NCBI GenBank assembly: GCA_009782405.1
Contig: WRJC01000017.1
Coordinates: forward strand, 5,211 to 69,210
Direction: 5' to 3'
Origin: Oscillospiraceae bacterium
GTDB taxonomy: Bacteria > Bacillota_A > Clostridia > Oscillospirales > WRJC01
Length of the DNA: 64,000 nucleotides
Numbering within the stretch: position 1 is the stretch's first letter; every line of letters starts with the position of its first letter. Below, piece after piece: positions 52,977-60,382 of this stretch. The position numbers and the translations under genes are program-made. The notes beneath the pieces were generated by a model. It made no database searches. It worked only from the letters and a program-made list of their open reading frames with translations, and was not told the DNA's origin.

Positions 52977-53005
52977 ATTTTATCACGCCCAACGCCGAAA
53001 ATCAT
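52977..53005 (-). promoter_or_regulatory. Possible promoter of the glycan-acetylation operon
   Basis: On the minus strand an extended -10 (TGATAAAAT) at 52982-52977 has a weak -35 ATGATT (53005-53000) 17 bases upstream. Confidence 0.45.
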
Positions 53006-53083
53006 GTAAAATTTGTAAATAATCGACGTTTTATGTGAAAATAATATATTGCTTTTTGCAAAAAATTTTACGATAAATTTCCC

Positions 53084-53113
53084 TTGACTTGCGGGGGGAT
53101 TTTGGGGTATAAT
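53084..53113 (+). promoter_or_regulatory. Sigma-A-type promoter of the PstS-like gene
   Basis: TTGACT (53084-53089) and TATAAT (53108-53113) are 18 bases apart. Confidence 0.7.
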
Positions 53114-53156
53114 ATAACTCATAGAAGAGCGGCAAATTTAGGGGAGGCGAAACAAA

Positions 53157-54698
53157 ATGACCCAAAAAAGCAAAAAATATTCGCGGGCCGCTGCGGCGTT
53201 TGCCGTATTTTTGATGGCGGCGGCATGCCTGGGCGCTATATTTGGGTGCGGCCAAAAATACCCGAAGATAAAAGTTACGGCCAACGGCGAAGAGATCCCG
53301 CATTATATAATTCCGGTAAAATGGGAGGGCGATGTGGCCGGTGGCGTGGATGCCTATGCTTATGCTTTTGAAAAAAATCCGGACATGGAGGAGCTTTTCG
53401 AGGTGAGTTCGGGAGATTTGATAACCGTCGATTTCGCGGGCGGCCCCCCCGACAAGCTCGCGATATCCTATGAGCTGCTGACTGTGCCGTATTACGGGGG
53501 CGAAAACGCCTCTTCGGCGGTCGATGAGCTCGATGCGGCATTTGAATCGGATGGCAATAAATACAGCCTGAAAGTGGAGGCGTTTGAAATAGGGGAATAT
53601 AGCTCCGACACTTATTTTTTGCATTGGACATTCACGCCTAATTATTACGGCCCCCCGAATTCCGATTTGCGCTACATCGCGGGCAGGGCGTATAAAATAT
53701 CGGCGGCCTGGGGGGAAAACGAGTGCGAATACATATTTTTGGTAAAAAACCGGGAGGACCTGGGAAAGGAGGATTTGAGCTTCGCGGACAAAAACGCGAA
53801 CGTAAATGTCATGCTGGAAAGGCCGGCAGGCTGGCAGAAGATCGTCGATGAGCCGCCCATATCCGAAAAAGAGATATTTATCGTAGACGGCTCCACCGCC
53901 ACGCTGCCGATCACCGCCGAATTGTGCCGGCAATTTTTCGATTATTCCGACGAAAAGGTATACGATTTGGTCTATTCGGGAATTCTGTATCCCAGCACTA
54001 CGCACTTCGCCTATGTGAATCTGATAGAGCAAAATCGGCGTACTTGGATTGATCCCAATGCAACCAAGGATCTGATTTTGGTGACGCCGCCCTCGGACGA
54101 AGAAAAAAAATTGGCCAAGGAAGCGGGCGTGGAGCTCGATATCGCCCCGATAGCGAGGGACGGCTTCGTGTTCATCACAAACAAAGACAACCCCATAGAC
54201 AGCCTCACGGCCGAACAGGTGCGGGCGATATACAGCGGGGAAATCACAAACTGGAAGCAAGTGGGCGGCGAGGACATGGCGATAGAGGCATACCAGCGGG
54301 AACCCAATTCGGGAAGCCAGACCGCGATGGAGCAGATGGTGATGCAGGGCAAAAAAATGATCGCCCCGATAGACACGCAGCTCATCGGCGCGATGGGCGA
54401 GCTGATCGAGGCCGTGGCCGAGTACAAAAACGCTAAGGCGAGCATAGGCTACACGTATTACTACTACATCAACAACCTATACAAAAACGAAAACATAAAA
54501 GTCTTGCAAATAGGCGGCGTCGCGCCCGAAAACGAGAACTTGCAAAATGGGAGCTATCCTTATGCCACATACTACTACGCAGTGATCAGATCCGACGAAG
54601 CCGACGGCTCGCCCGCGAGAAGGCTGCGCGACTTTCTTGTGGGCGAGCTGGGCCAGCGGCTCATTGAAATGGCCGGCTATTGCAAAATCTCCGGCTGA
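53157..54698 (+). CDS. PstS-like substrate-binding lipoprotein with N-terminal extension
   Basis: 513 residues. A signal with lipobox IFGC (Cys31) is followed by an unusual beta-rich extension of about 210 residues, then a PstS-type binding domain: IVDGSTATLPITAELCRQFFDY, DGFVFITNKDNPIDSLTAEQ, RAIYSGEITNWKQVGGEDM and QREPNSGSQTAMEQMV, all typical of the phosphate-binding family. A DLILVTPPSDEEKKLAK stretch lies between. No PstC/A/B genes are linked, so it may be a sensor or a surface protein rather than a transporter part. GGAGG is about nine bases before the ATG. It ends eleven bases from the convergent lipoprotein gene. Confidence 0.82.
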   Translation: MTQKSKKYSRAAAAFAVFLMAAACLGAIFGCGQKYPKIKVTANGEEIPHYIIPVKWEGDVAGGVDAYAYAFEKNPDMEELFEVSSGDLITVDFAGGPPDKLAISYELLTVPYYGGENASSAVDELDAAFESDGNKYSLKVEAFEIGEYSSDTYFLHWTFTPNYYGPPNSDLRYIAGRAYKISAAWGENECEYIFLVKNREDLGKEDLSFADKNANVNVMLERPAGWQKIVDEPPISEKEIFIVDGSTATLPITAELCRQFFDYSDEKVYDLVYSGILYPSTTHFAYVNLIEQNRRTWIDPNATKDLILVTPPSDEEKKLAKEAGVELDIAPIARDGFVFITNKDNPIDSLTAEQVRAIYSGEITNWKQVGGEDMAIEAYQREPNSGSQTAMEQMVMQGKKMIAPIDTQLIGAMGELIEAVAEYKNAKASIGYTYYYYINNLYKNENIKVLQIGGVAPENENLQNGSYPYATYYYAVIRSDEADGSPARRLRDFLVGELGQRLIEMAGYCKISG

Positions 54699-54709
54699 AA
54701 GCTTCGGGG

Positions 54710-56173
54710 TCAGTCCATGTCCTCGATCAATTTTTCGAGTTCCTTTTTTATCCGCCCCTCGTTTTTCTCATAAAGCGACATGAGATTTATGTCGCTTTTC
54801 TTTATCATCTCGATGAACACGTTTCCCGTCGAAAATGTTTCAAGCTGAACGTTGTATACGCGGTTATGCGCGATGATGTCGATCATCTCCTCGCTTTCGT
54901 TGTCCCTGGCGAGTTTTATCTGAAGCACCACGTCGTAATACGCCGGGGTCACTTTCCTGTAGGATTCCGCCGCGAGCGCCTCGAGCACGACGCTTGCAAG
55001 CTCGGGGTCGCTGTTTGTCGTGGGGACTGCGACATATGTCCCCACATTGCTGACCAGCTGGCGGTACGATGCCTGGTTTTCATCGTATTTCGGATGGGGG
55101 ATAATCCCGAAATCGTCGGGCATGCTCCTGAAATAGTCCATATAATACGGGCGCGTGTCTATGAAAAGCACCCTTCCCTCGTGAAAAACTATCATGTCGT
55201 CGAGCCATTCCCGCGTATTCTGGTAGGCTTCGTAAACTCTGAACAAATCCACCACTTTTGCGAAAATATTGTAGGATTTTTCCGTGTTGATGTTTAAAAC
55301 CGGCATATTGGTAAAGTCTTTCGCAAGAAAGCTTCCGCCCATCGAGGCGTAGAAATTGGGCCCGATTTCCCACTGCCAGCCCGCAAGCCCGAACATATCG
55401 TCGAGATAGCTCATTTTTCCGTCGCCGTTCAAATCCTGATTTGCGTCTTTGATGTATTTCGCAAATTCGTCATATGTCCATTTGCCCTGCTTGACAAGCT
55501 CATAGGGATATTCGAGATCCATATTTTTCATGAGGTTCTTGTTGAACAGAAGCAGCCCCGTCATCCCCAAGGTCGAAAAACTGATGTCGCCCGTCGCGAA
55601 ATAGACTTTTTCCCCGAAGCACAAATCGGCTATCGCGTTTTTGTCCCACCAGGGCTTGCTCAGATCCACATACGGGAGCTCCCTGAAATCGTAAAAAAAT
55701 TTCTCTTTGGCGCAGGAAGTCATTTCGGCCTGCGCGTTGATATAGATGTCATAGGCGGGGTCGCCCGCTTTCATGGCGAGCCTGAACTTGGCGGTCGAGA
55801 GCCCCGCTTCGGTATGGTCCAGCCCCGGCGCGACCACGTTGAAGCTTATCCCGAGTTTTTCCTCGACGGCGCGGTTTTTGTGATACACGGCGTCGTTCAT
55901 TGTCAGGGCGTTTTCCTCGGGGGCGTACATATCCTGAAACGAAAACGCGCCGACCAAAACATTTATGACGGCGTCCCCGTACTGTCTGTCGGGCAGCTCC
56001 TCTTTTACTTCCAGCTTCAAATCGATTTCTTTGGTTCCCTCTTCCGGCTCCGGCGTCGCCGAGGCATCGCCGCCAATATTGCCGCCGCCGGAATTGCAGG
56101 AGCATACCGCCGCCGACAACATAAAAACGACCAGAATCGCCGCCACGGCCGCGCTTGCGCGTGTTTTTCTCAT
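54710..56173 (-). CDS. Extracellular sugar-binding lipoprotein, paralogue 5
   Basis: 487 residues. The lipobox is AAVC or VCSC (Cys24/Cys26), followed by a Gly/Asn/Glu linker. The mature domain carries the calcium-type loop DLNGDGKMSYLDD near residue 240, FGIIPHPKYDENQASYRQL near 360 and the family signature KLARDNESEEMIDII near 425. No permease or ATPase gene is linked. The start has AAGGGG ten bases upstream. Its promoter sits in a 50-bp repeat (56190-56239) that is duplicated upstream of the ATPase gene of the neighbouring cassette. Confidence 0.88.
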   Translation of the reverse strand: MRKTRASAAVAAILVVFMLSAAVCSCNSGGGNIGGDASATPEPEEGTKEIDLKLEVKEELPDRQYGDAVINVLVGAFSFQDMYAPEENALTMNDAVYHKNRAVEEKLGISFNVVAPGLDHTEAGLSTAKFRLAMKAGDPAYDIYINAQAEMTSCAKEKFFYDFRELPYVDLSKPWWDKNAIADLCFGEKVYFATGDISFSTLGMTGLLLFNKNLMKNMDLEYPYELVKQGKWTYDEFAKYIKDANQDLNGDGKMSYLDDMFGLAGWQWEIGPNFYASMGGSFLAKDFTNMPVLNINTEKSYNIFAKVVDLFRVYEAYQNTREWLDDMIVFHEGRVLFIDTRPYYMDYFRSMPDDFGIIPHPKYDENQASYRQLVSNVGTYVAVPTTNSDPELASVVLEALAAESYRKVTPAYYDVVLQIKLARDNESEEMIDIIAHNRVYNVQLETFSTGNVFIEMIKKSDINLMSLYEKNEGRIKKELEKLIEDMD

Positions 56174-56189
56174 GTTCGCATTTCCCCTT

Positions 56190-56239
56190 TTCACATATTT
56201 TATCATCATTATATCACACGATATCGCTTTTTGCAACAA
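56190..56239 (-). repeat. 50-bp promoter repeat, copy 1 (promoter of paralogue 5)
   Basis: Identical to 57999-58048 over 50 bases, with mismatches immediately on either side. On the minus strand it holds TTGCAA (56236-56231) and TATAAT (56213-56208), 17 bases apart. Confidence 0.9.
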
Positions 56240-56323
56240 AAAATTATAAATGCGAATAGCGGGTTGGAATTTTGCCCGTAGGGGCGCGTGATCGACATTT
56301 TTTGTTTTAGCTTGCTATCCGCA

Positions 56324-56737
56324 TTATATATGGTCTGTATATGTACGCCGTCCGGCATCTGCATTTTTATTCTTTTTCTTCCATTCCGCAATGGTACCGC
56401 TTCCGACTTGACCGCTATATACAATCCGCAATTTTTTATCATACTTCAACAAATCATTTTTTAGTTTTTCAACCGTTTGGGCAATCTGTTCTATCGCGCC
56501 GGTTATATCGCTGCCTTTGAGTTCAATAAAATATGCGGTGTATTTATCGTCATTGAGCACCAAATAATCGCATTTTTTTATGTTTTCCGTAATGACATAT
56601 CCATCAATCCTAAATTGCCGTACAAGACACTTATCGTCATTTATGGCGATATGCCTATTTAATTTTTCCCGCGAAATAACTTCTTTCGGTTTTGTGTCTT
56701 TATAACCGGATTCAAAACTGGATAGAGGCAAACTCAT
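56324..56737 (-). CDS. Small PD-(D/E)XK-like protein, partner of the AAA ATPase
   Basis: 137 residues. The centre resembles a restriction-endonuclease-like core: KKCDYLVLNDDKYTAYFIELKG gives a possible Asp then an E-L-K pair (about residues 65-84), followed by a helix GAIEQIAQTVEKLK. The rest shows no known domain. Its ATG overlaps the ATPase stop by four bases (ATGA) and GGAGG lies seven bases before it inside the ATPase gene, so the two proteins are tightly coupled. The base composition is AT-rich. A nuclease partner of the ATPase is the best guess; immunity or a structural role is not excluded. Confidence 0.6.
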   Translation of the reverse strand: MSLPLSSFESGYKDTKPKEVISREKLNRHIAINDDKCLVRQFRIDGYVITENIKKCDYLVLNDDKYTAYFIELKGSDITGAIEQIAQTVEKLKNDLLKYDKKLRIVYSGQVGSGTIAEWKKKNKNADAGRRTYTDHI

Positions 56738-57984
56738 TTATCATCCTCCCCGTGAAATAAATCGATAAGGGCAGAACATTTGTCATCTATTTTTTCGGAC
56801 GCGCCTTCAATCAGCTCATTCATAATAAGCCCCGATTCTGTCAGTGCATTATCGCAGTTTCCATTTATTGCGTGAAATGCTTGTAACACGTCTTTTTTTA
56901 ACCAGGCGTTATCGTCAATATCCGATGCCTTTTTTATTGAATTTATATCAATGCCGTCGTTTTCCGCCTGACCGCATAATATAAGGTTGTTAAGTTCTCC
57001 AAGGATATACGGGCTGTGCGTTGTGATTAATCCCGCATTATCGCCGCCACCGACAAACAAAGCTATCCCATCGGTCATATACATTTGGGATTTGGGATAT
57101 AAATGCGCTTCGGGCTCTTCAACAATGAGGAATACTTTTTTATTTTCAGCAGAAAAATAAGCCAATATGTTTAATATCCAAACAGCTTCTTGTTGTCCCG
57201 ATGAGGCGAAATTAAGTTTTACAGATTGGGAATCGCCAAAGATAAGATGTTCTTCCGAGTTTCTGCATATATATTCGGCTTTGATTATTTTTTCATAAAA
57301 TTCACCTATAGCTGTATTCAATTCACTTCTCCCCTTTATTGCCGGATTTATTTTATCACACCATGATTTTATTTTTAATACAAGTTCAAAATATTTCCGA
57401 ACACAATAATCTATAGTTTGTCGTTGAGTATCCTCCATAGACATAAGTATATAATTAAGTTGTTCGGAAAGCAATGATACCGCCATTCTACCTGCCGGAA
57501 TATATATTGTTTCGGTATCGTCTTGAAATATCCCTGTTAATTCCTCGGATAATTTGTTTTTTGTTTTTTCATCAATGGGGTATTTCAAATCAGATTTGTC
57601 ATTGAAAAAATCATCTATTTTTTTTCCGAAATCAAAGTTGGCAACGTTTGCATCCCCGACATAAGATGTCACATATATTCCTATAAATGTATCTTCTGCA
57701 TAAATATATTCTAATTTAGCCTGAGCTATCTCTCCAATCGCCATACCATATAAACTTCCGAGTTTTTTTATTAAGTGTTTCTTTAAAACTTCTTTCAAAG
57801 ATGTTTGATCTTTATTTTTCAAAATTAAATCTAATATATCGTCTTTTATCGTCCTGAAAAAATATACTGCTTTTGCGATCGTGCTCTTTCCGCTTGCCTG
57901 CGGGCCAGTTAAGACAGTAAATTGATTTACGTCCATATCGCATTCTTTTATTGGTCCGAAATTCGATATTTTTATGTGGTGCAT
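56734..57984 (-). CDS. AAA/ABC-type ATPase of the cassette (OLD/RecF-like)
   Basis: 416 residues. The fold is that of ABC-type AAA_15/21 ATPases: ISNFGPIKECDMDVNQFT opening, Walker A GPQASGKST at residues 27-35, a helical insert, an SSGQQEAVWILNILA signature near 260, Walker B VFLIVEEPEAHLYP near 290 and an ITTHSPYIL switch. It has no Toprim domain of its own, so the overlapping small nuclease-like protein may supply the activity. Such ATPase-nuclease pairs are common in antiphage islands (Abi- and OLD-like systems), but this pair is not one I can name. GGAGG is six bases before the ATG, and the promoter is the 50-bp repeat at 57999-58048. AT-rich codons suggest transfer. Confidence 0.85.
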   Translation of the reverse strand: MHHIKISNFGPIKECDMDVNQFTVLTGPQASGKSTIAKAVYFFRTIKDDILDLILKNKDQTSLKEVLKKHLIKKLGSLYGMAIGEIAQAKLEYIYAEDTFIGIYVTSYVGDANVANFDFGKKIDDFFNDKSDLKYPIDEKTKNKLSEELTGIFQDDTETIYIPAGRMAVSLLSEQLNYILMSMEDTQRQTIDYCVRKYFELVLKIKSWCDKINPAIKGRSELNTAIGEFYEKIIKAEYICRNSEEHLIFGDSQSVKLNFASSGQQEAVWILNILAYFSAENKKVFLIVEEPEAHLYPKSQMYMTDGIALFVGGGDNAGLITTHSPYILGELNNLILCGQAENDGIDINSIKKASDIDDNAWLKKDVLQAFHAINGNCDNALTESGLIMNELIEGASEKIDDKCSALIDLFHGEDDK

Positions 57985-57998
57985 TTTTGCCTCCAGAA

Positions 57999-58048
57999 TT
58001 CACATATTTTATCATCATTATATCACACGATATCGCTTTTTGCAACAA
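57999..58048 (-). repeat. 50-bp promoter repeat, copy 2 (promoter of the ATPase gene)
   Basis: Identical to 56190-56239. On the minus strand TTGCAA (58045-58040) and TATAAT (58022-58017) are 17 bases apart. The distance between equivalent bases of the two copies is 1809 bp. Confidence 0.9.
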
Positions 58049-58093
58049 TTTACACGTTTTTTTGATTTTTCCCGCAAAAAACAAAGAAATCGC

Positions 58094-58122
58094 TTGACAA
58101 ATCAAAGGATTTATAGTAGAAT
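58094..58122 (+). promoter_or_regulatory. Sigma-A-type promoter of the DUF6323/DUF6179 genes
   Basis: TTGACA (58094-58099) and TAGAAT (58117-58122) are 17 bases apart, 41 bases before the TTG start. Confidence 0.75.
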
Positions 58123-58162
58123 GCGTGTGGTTATGTTAATTTTTTCAAGGAGGCGGCTCGTT

Positions 58163-58717
58163 TTGGACAAAAACATAGTTTTGAAATCGGAGTTCGGAAA
58201 TTCGCTGGTAAAATTAAACGAAGACAAAAAGCTCATAGCCCAGCTCGTGGAGCTGAACGCCAAAGCGAACAATTACGGCTTGGCCATCACCGAAAGCGTC
58301 GCCCGGGAAATTGCGGTTTTGCGCCGCGAGGCGCTGGCCGAACACGAGCGCTTCGAGATAAAATCCGACGCGGCCGCGAGGCTGACAAGCGCGTTTTTGG
58401 AGACCCGCTACATAGAGCAGCAGGATTTAGCGGCCACGATGGGGATAATCATGGATTTGTTTTATCTCATAAAAACCGAGACGGAAAACACGATTTCCGA
58501 CGACGACCTGATAAGCGAGATGCTCGACGCGTTTCAAAACAATCCGTGCTACGGCTCGATCGAGCATATGCAGGGCAAAGGCCTTGAAAAGATACTGAGA
58601 AAATACAAGTTCGGCGACGACGGGATATGGGACGATCACGTGGGCACGGGAGAGGGTTTTGTAAGGGATAGAAACGTGGAGGAGCTGATAGGTTATGAAG
58701 AAGATTGGCGGGAATGA
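58163..58717 (+). CDS. DUF6323 family protein
   Basis: 184 residues, starting at TTG (58163) about nine bases after AAGGAGG; no ATG is close to that site. The all-helical sequence has LVELNAKANNYGLAITESVA, then LRREALAEHERFEIKSDAAARL, MDLFYLIKTETENTISDDDL and CYGSIEHMQGKGLEKILRKY, matching the DUF6323 pattern of Bacillota. It overlaps the DUF6179 gene by 23 bases, its normal partner. The pair's role is unknown; some are linked to sporulation or the cell envelope, which I cannot confirm here. Confidence 0.7.
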   Translation: MDKNIVLKSEFGNSLVKLNEDKKLIAQLVELNAKANNYGLAITESVAREIAVLRREALAEHERFEIKSDAAARLTSAFLETRYIEQQDLAATMGIIMDLFYLIKTETENTISDDDLISEMLDAFQNNPCYGSIEHMQGKGLEKILRKYKFGDDGIWDDHVGTGEGFVRDRNVEELIGYEEDWRE

Positions 58718-59552
58718 CGATTTTGGGGAAATGCGCCATGTGTCCCCGCGATATGCGATCAAAGCCGAAAATATCGACCTCGGCAACTATTTTTTGAGCC
58801 TGGCGGACAATGCGCTCGATGCGGGCCTGCTGAGCGAAAAGGACATGGATGCCATCCAGGCGCAAATATACGGCATACTTTCGGACAACATATGGATTTA
58901 CACAAAAGGCACGAGCACGTCGGTGACCTCGAAAGAAGCAAACGAATTGGCGGCGGCCATTTTGCATGCGCTCGATTCTTTCTGCATATCCGAGACGGGG
59001 AAGGATATAACCGCAGCGGACGAGCCCAAACTGATCGCCCTGGTCGATATGTTCAAAAAAAAGGGCGGGATAAAAAACTGCTACGGCAAAGGGCTCGCGG
59101 TTTTGGGCAAAAGCTCGGCTGCGGAAATCGCCCCGGAGCTTTCCGCGAAAAAAAGCGCCGAGGGAATGAGATTGTGCGAACAACTCCTCAAAGCCATCGA
59201 CTTCGAAGAGCTCGACAGGCTGGACAAAGACATGAATTCAAAAAAAGACAGGATCATATCCGAATCCCTTATGACGGACGAGGAGTTTAACCGGCTTTAT
59301 GAAAAAATACTGACATGCGGCGACGGCGGAAAAAAAGCGGGCATCATCGTCGGGGCGGTATCGTCCGCCGCCGATTTCTTGGATATCTTAGAGTCGCAGT
59401 GCCTTTTCGGCGAAGAATATCTCGCGCTGTACGAAAAACTTTCAAAAGAATCCCCGGAGGCGCTCGCGTTTTTGTCTGAAAGCGCCGAAAGCCGCGAAGA
59501 AGGGGAATGGCAAGAATGCCTGAAAGAATTTATGGGGAAGCTGCCGAATTAG
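58695..59552 (+). CDS. DUF6179 domain-containing protein
   Basis: 285 residues, shorter than many family members. The opening YAIKAENIDLGNYFLSLADNALDAGLLSEKDMDAIQ and TKGTSTSVTSKEANELAAAILHALD match the DUF6179 N-terminal pattern. The rest is helical with VDMFKKKGGIKNCYGKGLAVLG. There is no membrane segment. It overlaps the DUF6323 gene by 23 bases and ends ten bases before a bidirectional terminator. Function is unknown. The start has a GGAGG twelve bases upstream, somewhat distant, so coupling to the upstream gene is likely. Confidence 0.68.
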   Translation: MKKIGGNDDFGEMRHVSPRYAIKAENIDLGNYFLSLADNALDAGLLSEKDMDAIQAQIYGILSDNIWIYTKGTSTSVTSKEANELAAAILHALDSFCISETGKDITAADEPKLIALVDMFKKKGGIKNCYGKGLAVLGKSSAAEIAPELSAKKSAEGMRLCEQLLKAIDFEELDRLDKDMNSKKDRIISESLMTDEEFNRLYEKILTCGDGGKKAGIIVGAVSSAADFLDILESQCLFGEEYLALYEKLSKESPEALAFLSESAESREEGEWQECLKEFMGKLPN

Positions 59553-59562
59553 ATTAAAAAAA

Positions 59563-59592
59563 GGGCGCGAAAATTTTCGCATCCTTTTTTTT
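59563..59592. terminator. Bidirectional intrinsic terminator
   Basis: GGGCGCGAAAA and TTTTCGCATCC form a stem with one internal mismatch, followed rightward by eight T residues (59585-59592) and preceded by an A-run that serves as a T-run leftward. It separates the DUF6179 gene from the convergent isomerase gene. Confidence 0.8.
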
Positions 59593-59609
59593 GGCTTTGT
59601 ATATGTTTT

Positions 59610-60347
59610 TTAGTTCACCGTCTTTATATAGTCGAAGCTCACTTTGACCGATTCGAACGGCGGGTAGTTGACACAGGTGTCCTGTTCCACGATTCCGTAT
59701 TTGACCCCGAGCTTGGCTGCGGTTTCGATTACGCATTCCCAGCACACATTCCCGGAGCCTATCTCGGTGGGGGTTTTTTTGTCGTCCACGTCCTTTATGT
59801 GGATCATCGAGGACAAACGGCTGCCGAGTTTGTTCAGTTCGGCCACGACGTCGGCCCCTGCGGCGTGGGCCCACCCCACGTCGATCTGGAATTTGAGCGA
59901 GGGGGCATATTCGCGGAAGATGTCCATGATCGTTTTCTCGCCGTACTTTGTGGCAAATTCCCCGGTGTGGTTGTGGAATCCCGCTTCATAGCCTGCGGCC
60001 ATGATCTTCTGCGCTGCGGCTTCGAGCCTTTTTGCGGTGGCTATGGTGTTTTCCTCGGTGTCCACCCCGCCGATCCCCGGGACCGTGATGGCTTTTGCCC
60101 CGATGGCTTCGATGAATTTTACGACTTTTTCGAAGTTGTTTTCGATTTCGTCGATGCCCACGTGCGCCCCGGTCGCGAAAAGCGAATACTTCTTGATCGC
60201 CTCGCCCGCTTCCTCGCCGTGTTCGGGGTCGTAGGTCATTTCGACGCACTGATAGCCGATGCCGGCGACCCTTTTTAAAATTTCGTCGTAGCCCAAGCCG
60301 ATTTCGCCCCTTATGGTGTAAAGTTGCAGCCCTATGGTGAGTTTCAT
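59610..60347 (-). CDS. Sugar phosphate isomerase/epimerase (TIM barrel)
   Basis: 245 residues. The barrel motifs are GLQLYTIRGEIGLGYDEILKRVAGIGY at the N-terminus, EAGFHNHTGEFATKYG (metal-binding His), FQIDVGWAHAAGAD (Asp/His) and SMIHIKDVDDKKTP. The pattern is that of the YcjR/IolE-like epimerase group. GGAGGG lies eight bases before the ATG. It begins 35 bases after the infB stop in the same direction and may be read through from that operon, or be expressed separately. Substrate is unknown. It is the third such gene in the window. Confidence 0.87.
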   Translation of the reverse strand: MKLTIGLQLYTIRGEIGLGYDEILKRVAGIGYQCVEMTYDPEHGEEAGEAIKKYSLFATGAHVGIDEIENNFEKVVKFIEAIGAKAITVPGIGGVDTEENTIATAKRLEAAAQKIMAAGYEAGFHNHTGEFATKYGEKTIMDIFREYAPSLKFQIDVGWAHAAGADVVAELNKLGSRLSSMIHIKDVDDKKTPTEIGSGNVCWECVIETAAKLGVKYGIVEQDTCVNYPPFESVKVSFDYIKTVN

Positions 60348-60382
60348 GAAATTTTCCCTCCTGTTTTTTATTTTAGTTTTAA

